DNA of 62,000 nt, from NCBI GenBank assembly GCA_002633005.1, contig NMRA01000149.1, positions 640,440 to 702,439 of the forward strand, given 5' to 3'. Shown here piece by piece: positions 49,001-61,000 of the stretch. Each line of letters begins with the position of its first letter. The first letter of the stretch is position 1. Source of the stretch: Phoronis australis. Taxonomy: Eukaryota > Phoronida > Phoronidae. The position numbers and the translations under genes were made by a program. Below the pieces are notes generated by a model, which was given only the letters and a program-made list of their open reading frames with translations, searched no databases and was not told the DNA's origin.

Positions 49001-52000
49001 ATACTTTTGGGCAAGTTCCTTATCACGATCCAGTTCCAGACCAAGGCTGTCTGAACTAGCAGTGGTAGATAAGCCATCTTTGTTCACGTTCTCTGCTTCC
49101 TCTTTTCCCTGGTCAGCATCTTTCTTTGCAATCTCGCGGGTTTTTTCCTCGAGATTCGATGTTTCCTTGTCAAGCTTGCTCAGTTCATTAGTTTTGTTCT
49201 GTTCCACAAGTTTTTCTCTAAGCAGCAGAATGTGCCGGGCTTTTTCAACCTATCAATTAAAGTAAATGAAATGGAAACCATGAACATTTACATTGAGGGA
49301 TGTAACTTGATACCTAAAACATTTCATTTTACACAGTCTAGTCTGTGTGACAATCTACATCAGATACCTGAGAAGGACTAAACTTTCAATAAGTAAGATA
49401 AATATTAAGTACTTCTCATTTACAAATCCGATGTTAAATAGGTTCTGTAAAACTGCATGTTGCCTTGTTTAGCTGGGTAAAATGATACTCAAATTAAGCT
49501 GCTTAATCTCACAACATAAGCCTCATATTCCTTACTGTGATAGGATTCGATTTCAGTTACCAACACAAGTCACACTCAATACGTACATAGGAATGAACAT
49601 CAACAATAAACTCCAAAGTGTTTTCTGAATCAATGATGGTTTTGATTTTCTGTTGGTAACAGAAATAGAATCCACCACTATAAGGAATACTATGAGAACG
49701 ATTTTACTAGATTACAAGGCCTAAATTCAATTTTAGCCCGCTAAACAGGGCAAAATGTTGCATCTAGCTGACACCAAATTATTCAGTTACTAAATTATTC
49801 AGTCCTGAATGACAACTAACCATCTCCAATCTCGTTAGTTTCTCCAACTCCCATTGATGCTCAAAAATGAGCGAGTCCCCTCGAGGTCTCCATCCTTGAA
49901 GGTTTTCTTCTCCCCTGACATAAGTCGATGAAGTGTCTAGTACACGCCTCTGTCGCCTCTGAAGTCCTGTCGGTGTATCAATAAATTGTTTTTGTACACT
50001 GTTCAATACTTGACTCTTAAGGTTTCACTCAATATAAATAACAACTTAAGCACACTTCAGAATGAGAACAAATATTGAACACAACAAGAGCATTTGAAAC
50101 GCAAGGTCAATTTTAAATGAAAACATCTATTCAATACTGTCTCTGAGTGATAAAATAACAAATATTTCTTGGATTAATCCCTAGAGCCGCTTTACGAATG
50201 TAAAATGTTTAACTGTTTTGTTTATACTGAAGGTGAAGATCACCATAGAAAGAAGATGCTACTTTCAATATTTCAAATATTCCTGTTATCTATCATGGTA
50301 AAATGAAAATGATTATGTTTAAAAATCAAGTTCTCAATTTGGGTATTTTTTGAAAATACACTTTACAGTGATCTGTTCTCTTAGGGCTGTTCCAGTAAAA
50401 TCTGTATGGGAGGGGGGGAAGGCACCTTTTTTCGCACCCACCACCCATATTTTTCATTTATTTCTTCAGCCTACCACCCATAATTTTTTATAGGTTTGAA
50501 ATGCAACCACCCGTAAATTTTTGTTGTTGTTGTGGTTGACTGCACAGGCGCTTGAGTTTATCTGTTCCTCCATCACCACTAACGTCATTCATTACAAAGA
50601 AAACATATGTTTCTTATATATGGTTATTAGCCATCAAGAAATTCGAGCACCTGTGGTTAAATGGTGTTATGGGCATGCCGATGAGGAGATCGGAGGGAGT
50701 GAAAAAGTTGGCGCTCTTTGCAAGTTGCATTTTTGTTTCAGTTTTTGATTCTGTGCAGATAGTTTATAAAATTTACTAAAATTACCCACCATCAAACATT
50801 TATGGCCCAATGAAACAACAAAGACCTGTAAATTTTAATTTTTTTGAAGTACGACCACCAGCCATTTTGAATTTAAGTCAAACGCAACCACCCATAAATT
50901 TTTATTTCAGTTGCCTTCCCCCCACACAGATTTTGCTGGAACAGCCCTTACTGCATTTCTTCTGAATCAGTCTAATTATTAAGTAGTGTCAGAGCAAATG
51001 TTATGCAATGAATGTGATTGACAATTTTCTAATAAAATGAAACTAACAAACCTGGACTTCCTGACTCTGAACATTTCTTCAAGCTGAGCTCGTAAACACC
51101 CGACACTCGGTTACAGTCATGCCCCCTGTTGTAGCCCTGACCAAACAGACTCCGTAGTGACCTAAAACGTGTACTGTGTAAGAACATGAGAGGATTAGTT
51201 CGTATACATGCCCACAACATTAGATAACTAATTGGTTTGGACAAGCATAAGCTAAGGGTTACAACAAATTAACAATACCTAAGAAACAAAAGAGGATTCC
51301 AATTAAACCATCATGCAAAATGAAAGTGGATAGCCTCCATGAAAAATATGAAGTGTTTTTCTTTGCATTTTATGTGCTGAAGAGTTTGAAACAGGGCTAC
51401 AATTAAACAAAGGCATTTCTTCTACAGTAATCAAGAGTATTTAATTTAGAATGAGGACCCTTAGAGAAACATTGAGTCAACAAAAAATCACTTCGTTCAA
51501 CCGAGTTCGTTAATCAGGCACAGACACGCAAAGCACATATCGTGGATCTCTATTTGGAGGTTCAGTAATGGATAAATGGTAGCTGATAGTCATCCATTAC
51601 AGTAATGCAAATGTGATCAAGAGGGGGGGGGGGGGGNGGGGGGGGATCCAGATGTCCTGCACATTCTCAGGACACACCTAAATACATAAAAGGTTACAAC
51701 AAACGACAACTCTTGTTGAAGCATCATGGATAAGAGTGACTACACTAACCTTGGGGCTGAAATCTTTGACTCTCTGGAGTACAGTACCATTGACAGATCT
51801 CTGGTGATACAGGCTGGCATGGCACAGTTCTCAATCTGAAAATAGTTAAGCAATGTTTTACCAGCATATCCTCAGATAAATTATATTTCCCTTGTGTTAC
51901 CATTTTTTAAGAAAAATATAAAATAACATTGAGTTTTGTTTCTCTTTGGCAGCATTCCTCACGAGTGAATACAATGATTGCGTTCCTTACATGTGACAAA

Positions 52001-55000
52001 ACGTGACTGCATTCTGAACATGTATCAACCAATACAAATCAAGTCATTCAGTCAGGTGCTTCATAATGAAAAAATTGGCTTTATTTAAAATTGACCTGTC
52101 ACCAGGATTGTGAGAGATGGCTTAGCTAACTAATCAGAATGCAGCATTCTTGACACACCTTCATTTCCAAGTTGCCATTTCACCCAACAAACAACAAGTT
52201 GCCAGGTAAAAGTTATTGTCAGCTTGTCGACATTTCGCAAGGGGGCGGAGCTTGTGACAGGTCAATTGACAGATGACTGCACTCACCTCAAGGTAAGCAG
52301 ATATTGTCAGGTAAATCTTCTCCCCACTTGGTGTGATTCTGTTGAGTAGCATGGAGTTGTGTAGAGAGCTGTCCCACGCTGCCTCGAACCGGAAAAATAT
52401 TCTATCAAGAGAAAGCACATGGACATCAGTTGTAATAAATTACAATCAAAATACTATTGCAAAACTTTTGACCTTTGATAAGTTCATCAGGTTACAATAT
52501 GGTGCTTTAGATGTCAAGTTTACACATACACTCAATTGCCTGTTTACAAAAAACTAGGACTGACCTTGTCAGAATTCAGGCTGGGAATCTCAAATAAAAT
52601 TAAAAGCATTCCAGCAGCAAATATCATCTTAATTTCTTCTGGCCATGCAACAATATCAGAAGCTTGAGGAAGACAAATTGATAGAGATGTTAAAAATTAA
52701 ACTCATTAAAATATTTTAATTTGATAAGAAAACTCTTAATTAACATTGAGCAAAAGTTGACCAACAGACGCTGCTATAAAATGGCATTATGCCATCACGA
52801 TCAACAAGGTTTAACTGAAGAAAAGCTAAAAATGTAGACAAAAAATTAATTGTTGATAGTTTTCTCAAAAACTAAGAAATTGTACTGACTGGATTAACGC
52901 AAAAAGCAGAACAGAAAAGAAGTAGAACAAAAACAGAAGATAGATAGCAATGCTTGATTAATTTGTAGAAACTCATTGATTATGAATGGGAAGGTTTTGG
53001 TAATTTTTTAACAATAGCTTTAAGGAAAAGTGAAAAGGAACTATTGTCATCCATTAGTAACAGCCCACCTTTCATCACCAGGTTGCTGTATATAATGTGC
53101 AGGAAGAAGGTTCAACGACAACACCGAGTTCTCTGTGTCGCTCTCTCTGAAGTCTGGCGTGTTCCTAATGCGACCAATCACAAGTTCTTTAACGTCTCTC
53201 CACAACAAGTCCGGCCCGTTCTCATGTACAATAGTAACAGCAATCCTTCGCTGTATGCCTTGATGAAGTAGGAAGTCGCCACTACAGGGCATCTCATCAG
53301 CGTGACTGACGGCTGCTGGCACATACCTGCACATAGAGGCTTTCATTGCTAAGTTTCATGAAGGGATATTATTTCTAAAATGCCCCACATTTCCACTGCC
53401 GATTAAAATAAGCACTGCAATAGTAGTGGATATAGCTTCTTCATAGAGAATGGCACGACATGTTAAAATCATGGAGTTCCATGCACAATGCTGAATTACA
53501 AAACATTGTCATCTTAAACATTAAGGTGACTATAAACCCAGGTTGCATGATCATAAATCTAAGCGTATCACCAGTGCTCAAACAGCCACGCTGTTCACCA
53601 CCACAAAAAACAACTTAGATTTACCATTCATAGCTACAAACTTGGTTCCAAATTGTTCCTTAGTCAATTTGAAGGTGATTTCAAGGCCTTGAAAGAACTG
53701 ACAGTTTGTTAGTGTTGAGATTAATCTCAACTCCTTTGTTCAAAATGGTGTGTCATATTATGAACCAAGGATTGTCTCACGCAATAATGGACTAACGTTC
53801 TTTGCAAACACATTTCTCATCAGAGTTGTAAACAAGTTGAGGCCAATTTTACAGCATTAAGTGGGCTTACAACTGCTTTAAATGTCGGCATAGCAAAAAA
53901 TGTGACCTATGCTCTGCTAGACACAAAATGCTTGCTAACAGTGACAACCAAATTATGAAATTCAAACATAATACCATGGTCAGTAACCAAGGAAATCGAG
54001 GCGTATTTTCAGGGCTCAAACAGTCAGGTTGCACAGCTGAGTCTCAAAGTTATAAAGAGTACAGAAGACGCAGGTACCGTAGTTAAACTTACTCTCCACT
54101 AGGCGCTAACTCGTAGATTTCAAACCAGACCAACAGGTCATATTTCGTATGTACATGGCTGGTACTGAAAGGAAGTAAAAACAAGTGAGATGAGTCTTTA
54201 ATGAACTAATATGTACAGAGCTGTTAGTGAAACTTGTAATACTTTTAAACATTTTACAACCATTTGTTTGTATCTCTTGGTAATACAGGATAACTCAAAC
54301 CAAAAATAACTTCAAGACAAAGACTTATAATGGTAATGGTAACAGTAATTAAAATTAGCAAATATCTTCAGATAACCGTATTTTGTTAATTATACACAAA
54401 ATAAAAAGTTCACAGTTATCTATAAATAACATTTTTTATAGCAGGGGAGTTCAATACATGACAGATATATGGACTAAAGTAGTTAAATATGACAGATATA
54501 TGGACTAAAGTAGTTAAATATGACAGATATATGGACTAAAGTAGTTAAATAGTAAAAAAGTGTTCCTAGCAAAGTTCGTGACTGTTGGCAAGTTATTCCA
54601 AAAATGTCCGTCTTGAGATTGTAGTGTCTCTGTTGAGATACTGAAATTTTACATATGTCTCACTGGTGAAAGTGTAATGGTGGGAGATTTTATACTTTTG
54701 ATGTGTAATTTCTACAATTCACAGAATATGTCCAGTTGTTTCATTCTCTCAGTATCGATGTTGTATCAATGTGATATCAACGATGTATGCTCGATATAAC
54801 ACCACACTTGGTCTTCAATCATTAATTACAGCAAGCAACTCAATAACTGTTAAACGCTGACAGGCATAGATTAAATGATACACTAAACTTGTGAAGACCA
54901 TTTCCACAAGTTGGATGAGGTTATGCAGGGCGTGTCTTTGTATTAGAATTAGTGGAACATCTAGAAAACAGTAGTTCTAATTCAGTAAGGTAATTTTTCT

Positions 55001-58000
55001 GAAAGAAGAAAGCTTGCAGATATTCGTTACTAACTTTATACCAATCTGCCGTACGTTTAGTCACGTGACAACAACTTTTGCAAATTTAGACAAAAAGAAT
55101 CTTGGTTTCATTGCGAAACAACAGTGTAAATGGCATGACCAAGTTTCATTTGATACAATTGTTCAACGTGAAATCTCAAAAAATGTTGTAAAGGTTTTCC
55201 AATTTATTCTTTTTCGTTTTAATGTAACTTTCGAGTTTTTCCATAAAAGTCCAAATTTTTCCATCATGTAAAAGTGGAATTCCCGACGCTGTTCTGGAGA
55301 ACAGTGCATAAAACACAGTATCTGAAAGTTTTACGCGAATCCGATCAGCCATTTCTGAGATGTGATGTTTTGAAATTAACAAAATTTGGAGATTTTTCTC
55401 TGGCCCAACATAACCTTAACAATGGCTAGGAGCACAAGCCTTGCCTGCACATGGTCCAACCTATGTGTTCAATGAACAAAGACAAGCCAAGGAACCACCA
55501 AATACCACGCCATCCAAACCCAACACACTCTATTCATGTAACATGTCAATGGTGTGATTCCTCACCTCAAATACTGGATTACTTTCTGACATACACAACT
55601 GCACAAGAATTTTGGAAAAGTTAAAGAGACGTGCCTTCTAAACAATTCCCATTCGAATTTTCATCTGTTATACATTTTGATGAACAATTTCTCCAGAAAG
55701 GATTTTGGTGACAAAAGAGTGTCCAACAGCTGCACACTTTTATGTCACCACTATCTATCCCATAATAAAACTACAAAAACTAGATGAATTAAAGCATTTC
55801 CTCTATCGCAGCCACTGAAATATTCTTTTATCATTTTCACTTATCTCTTGAAAAAATCGTCTCAAAAGTAATCCCGCATGTTAATTCTTGTTAGGGCTCA
55901 GTACACATTATTCATGCAGAAAATTTTTGAAAAATGTTAAACCACCTCTATTAAAACCATGTATTTTATAAAGAATGCACAGACCAGCAGGACAGTGTTA
56001 GCAGAGCACCAGGAACAAAAGATAAATGAACACAAACACAGGGTTTACCTGTTGTTTACAATGACAAGAGACTTTGAACTGAAAGTCAGAGAAATAGATT
56101 AAACTGAATAGTTCACAACATAAACAGAAAACACTGGTTCTGAAACATAGAGTATTCACAATTTGGACACAGATTTTTGTTCGTCGTACTTGTATTATTA
56201 CAAAAGACACAGACAGTGCCATCTTACAAAACAGCCAACATATTTCAAAGACAGACCTTGTGCTTAATTAACACAGCGAATTAGAGTTCCCAATTTTACA
56301 AGATTGTACTGTGGACCCATTGTAATCTACTGATAGTTTTTGTGGCTACTTTCATATGGTACTGGGAATTCCTGGAAGAAAGCCCCAGGATCTGCATTCA
56401 CAAAATGGCATATTATATACTAATTTATGTTTAAACCTAAATCTTAATTATCATTATGCCTCATTCTGTAGTCACTAACAATCTCAGTTTGGGCTGGGTA
56501 CACATTTTTGTAACAATTCACGATCATGCCCAGATGATTGTAATTACATGATTGCATTTTCCCTAAATTTGGTATTTTTCAAAGATAGCCGTAATTTCCA
56601 CAGACATTATTTTTAAAAAATGGGAAATTAGCAATAAAAGCATCTCTAGGATTTTCTGTTAAGGTCTTTAAGAATTTCAGTCAAAAAATGAGCCTTCGGA
56701 AGTGGTCTGTTACTTAAACCAGGCACTACATAATGATTACTGTGATTGACCAATGGTTTCGTGGTTTTTAAAATTTTACAGCTGTAACTTTAAGGACAGT
56801 TGCATCAGTAATCCATACATCCTATTTTTGCAATTTTGGTACATAATAATGAGAACACTAACATTCTGATAAAGATATAACCATAGATGAAAACATGGTG
56901 AGCAGGCAAGGTTCCAGGTAGAGATGTCTTGTATAGTTTTTGTAAATGTTGTACAACACATTTTGAATACCGGTAGTTACCCACTAACATGGAGCCAAAC
57001 TGTGACATAATTTAAGAAAGATAATTGGAATTGCATCAGAAAACTACAGGCTGGGGAAAAACACAAACAGAAATTATAAACAAAATATCTTTGAAAGTGT
57101 TAGTCAACATATTTACAGGAGTGGTCCAATGAGAATAATGAAAATCAAGCTGGGTTCCACAAAGAACATTGCACTGTAGACAATATGTTTTTGTGTTAAG
57201 TACTCTCTCTTAGACCAATCTTGACATGGTATAAAGAGGGTATTCTTGTCTGTGAATTATCACATTAAGTGACCTTATCTGGCTCACCTAACAGGTGTAA
57301 GTTGGCCAAACTTAGGTGACGTCATCGGCGTAGAGATTGGAAGGCAGGGTGGGAAGTTACTCTTCTGTGATGGCCTGAAGCTGGAATATTATAAACACGT
57401 CTGAAGCTGGAATATTGTAAACATGTCTGAAGTGGAAATATAGAACATGTCTGAGACTACAATATAGAACATGTCTGAGGCTACAATATAGAGCATGTCT
57501 GAGGCTACAATATAGAACATGTCTGAGGCTACAATATAGAACATGTCTGAGGCAACACCAAAGAACATGTCTGAGGCTACAATATAGAACATGTCTGAAG
57601 CTACCATGTAGAACATGTCTGAGGCTACAATATATAACACTTACAAGAATAGAATATGGAATATGTCTATTCACTATCAGGACAACATGTGATCATTTTA
57701 CCATCAATGACCAATTTGTATACATGCAGCAAAAAGAATCTAACGTGTCATAATATTTTTCCAATTACTAAACCAATTTGAAGTAAAAATATGCACTAAC
57801 TTTTAGTCATTTATCGTACAGCATTGCTATCAAAAATAAAATTCAGTTTTCCAGTAATAAACAAGCCTTCATAAACCAAGTTATATTTTGTAGAATAACA
57901 ACTTTAAACTTACACGGTGAATAAAAAACACAAACACAAACAGCAAGTCACAGAGAGCAGATTAAAGGCGAAGGCAACCTTTTTCCATGTCATTTTGAGC

Positions 58001-61000
58001 TAAAACAAGATTGGTTGGTTATCCTAGACATATTTTCCACTTAATTACAGCTTTTCGTAATTTTATTAATTACTCGACCGCTACTCCGGAAGTGACGTTT
58101 TAGGAGGCAAGCATTTCGCGCCAATTTCTTTTCATATAGTCTGACTGGGAAAGCTGCCGAGTCAGTCATTGTTCTACCTCGGTTGTGTTAAGTTCTGTCG
58201 TCGTTTGATTTCATTTACTAGTCAGTCAACATGCCACACTGTTGCTGCGTACCAGGATGTACTAACTATCGGCTCATGCGCGCTTTGGGAGGACCTTTGC
58301 ATCGCTTTCCGATGGATGACACACTTCGCCGTACTTGGCTCGTTCGTGTGAAGAACGCAGCGTTACCCGTCCACGCAACGTACAAAGCAGTGGAGAATTA
58401 CCGTGTGTGTGGAAAGCACTTTCTGCCGTCCGATTACGAAAGGGATTTGTACGCTGAACTGATGAAGGTCCCTGCGAAACAACGTCTGAAGAAGGATGCC
58501 ATTCCGTCTGTGTTGATTCTCGGCAGTGCCCCGTCGCCACCCCCGAGAAGTGCGTTTTTGAAGAGAGAAGCCTCGCGAGCTGTGGCCAGTACAGTGACTG
58601 GAGCCAGTGGAGGCACTTCATCNATGTCTGAGGCTACAATATAGAACATGTCTGAAGCTACAATGTAGAACATGTCTGAGGCTACAATATATAACACTTA
58701 CAAGAATAGAATATGGAATATGTCTATTCACTATCAGGACAACATGTGAACATTTCACCATCAATGACCAATTTGTGTACATGCAGCAAAAAGAATCTAA
58801 CGAGTCATAATATTTTTCCAGTTGCTAAACCAATTTGAAGCAAAAATATGCACTAACTTTTAGTCATTTATCGTACAGCGTTGCTATCAAAAATAAAATT
58901 CAGTTTTCCAGTAATAAACAAGCTTTCATAAACCAAGTTATATTTTGTAGAATAACAACTTTAAACTTGTACGGTGAATAAGAAACACAAACACAAACAG
59001 CAAGTCACAGAGAGCAGATTAATTGCCTACTTACCTTGAATTGTCCTTAGCTTGATCATGTAGTGGGTGCTGCTGATAATGTCCAAAGACTTCAAATACA
59101 ATGGGCTGAGTCTTGATGTAATCTACCAATGCCCTGGTCACAGTCACAGTGAACTGAAGCAGAAATGGAACACTAGCGAAATGATGATAATGGTGATAAC
59201 AATACCCATCATGATTATCAGTATCAATATATCATTGTTGTCATCATCTTTATTGTTACTATGTATATTCCCGAGTTCCATTTACATTATAGAAAAAAAA
59301 GAGAAAAGATCCTTAAGTTTTTGAAACCAAAGAAACCATACCTTTCGTAAAACGTGTACAGCCGTTTTGTACATATCTCACGAACTTGTTTCACCACTGG
59401 GTGTGCCCTCTGATTTTGAAGACTAACACAATAATATATTTTTACTATTTTATTGAATTTTTTTATTCTTCAACGTCAGAGGACGCACCCAGTGGTGAAA
59501 CAAGTCTGTGAGATATGGACGAAACGGCTGTACACGTTTTACGCAAGGTACGGTTTCTTTGGTTTCAAAAAGGATCTTTTCTCTATATTTCTATCTTTAT
59601 TGATATTAGTAAATAATAATTATTAATCCTTTACCACTGTGTTACGCCTTTAAAAATTTTCTGTGAAGAAACTTTCAGGTATGTAAGTCTCGATGACTGT
59701 ACTTTGTCACTGAGTGTATAATAAAACCAAAAACGTTTGCTTATATGATGCCAACCTTGTACAAGACCTCAGATTAACTACAGAAATGTTTCTTTAACTG
59801 TGATTAATGACAAATCTTTAGATAACAAATCGTTATTCCCCAAGTGAGTCCCTGACAAACAATTACACAAAAGTTACACGTAAAAATTACCTTGAGATAT
59901 CCCATTTTACACAATGGCAAGTGTCCAACATTTTGATTTTATGAAATTTTGTGACGGTCACAAAAATAAAGAAGTGAAATATCACAAATTCTTTTCGTTT
60001 CTAATAGTTAAAATGCTGTAGCAAATGGAGCTCACGAGTGTTATTTTTGGATTAAACTATTTCATTCTCATTGTATTTCGAAACTGGCCTAATTTCTGAC
60101 CCACAAATGAAGCACTCGAGGTAAATACTAACAAGCATTATCATGTAAGTCATGAAACGTTCTGCATTTTTCAGAGTATCCACAGACTCTCCATAAAGTC
60201 ATACATAACCTTAATGAACTTGAAAGACCAAAACAATTAAAAACTGATAGATAAATGAGCACTAATGCACAGCACGGACAGCTTACATTCTGCACGTGAT
60301 AAAATGCAAGTGGCGGACCCTTCCCAGTGTTCTTCAGGGGCTCAGTGGCAAAAGCCTCGTCATGTCTATGAAGGAAGCTGAAAGAAACAATCAAAACTAT
60401 TAAGTTGTCATGACGACTCACGTCAGCCAGAGGCAACTCACTGAGCAGTACTTTAACATGGTTAATGGAGGTGATTGTTAGGTAAAACACTGTACAAGTA
60501 ATCCATTCAAGCAGTTTAACTTTGTTTAACAGTTAGTGAATCAATCAAAGCAAAGTGGAATTAAGTCTTCAAATACTGCAAAAAACAGTACTTCCAACAC
60601 TTTTTAAACAGTAACATACTTCAACCAAGAGGGCAGAGCTGGTGTCTGTGTGTCAGCTTTTATAGAGCAAATTACGCTTCACCCCCTTTCATAACTCAAA
60701 CGTTCACAGGAAATACAGCATAACATCTACAACATTAAGACTGCTCTATAATAGTCATTAATGTCGGAGAACATAGTAAATTTATATCTATGATACCCAA
60801 TACTGAAATGGCAGAATTTGAAGTTCCGAAATATCCTAAAAAAAGCAACAAGTGAATAACGTCTTTCCGGCATCAAAGCATCAAAGCACTCACTTAAACT
60901 GGCAGAAGATGTTGGCATATTCTGGTGAGATTCCAAATGCCTGCAGGACAGTGACCCTGAACGTGAACTGGGCACCAATGTTGAGGTGCTGGGGAAGATC

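Larger units (their letters stand above)
57966..58622 (+). mobile_element. TTAA-inserted, Kolobok-like transposon fragment
   Basis: Sequence absent from the matching block at 58718-59022, which keeps an uninterrupted TTAA (59019-59022). The insert starts AGGCGAAGGCAACC directly after TTAA and contains a THAP-domain coding segment. Kolobok (and related) transposons combine TTAA target sites with THAP domains. The right end is missing because the sequence breaks at the N at 58623, so terminal repeats cannot be checked. Confidence 0.55.

Noticed and set aside
50521-50779. 75-codon ORFs inside MITE copy D
   Set aside because: No similarity to Harbinger transposase or Myb-like protein; the two frames overlap and neither looks selected.
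56300-56410. Possible missing KIF1 linker exon
   Set aside because: The minus strand encodes a short Pro-Val-Pro but not the surrounding conserved residues, and a stop follows soon.
54459-57650. CRISPR-like array
   Set aside because: The tandem repeats have no unique spacers and the genome is eukaryotic.
57357-57674. Minus-strand ORFs with an eight-residue repeat
   Set aside because: Produced by a 24-bp minisatellite whose period is a multiple of three; the frame stays open by chance.
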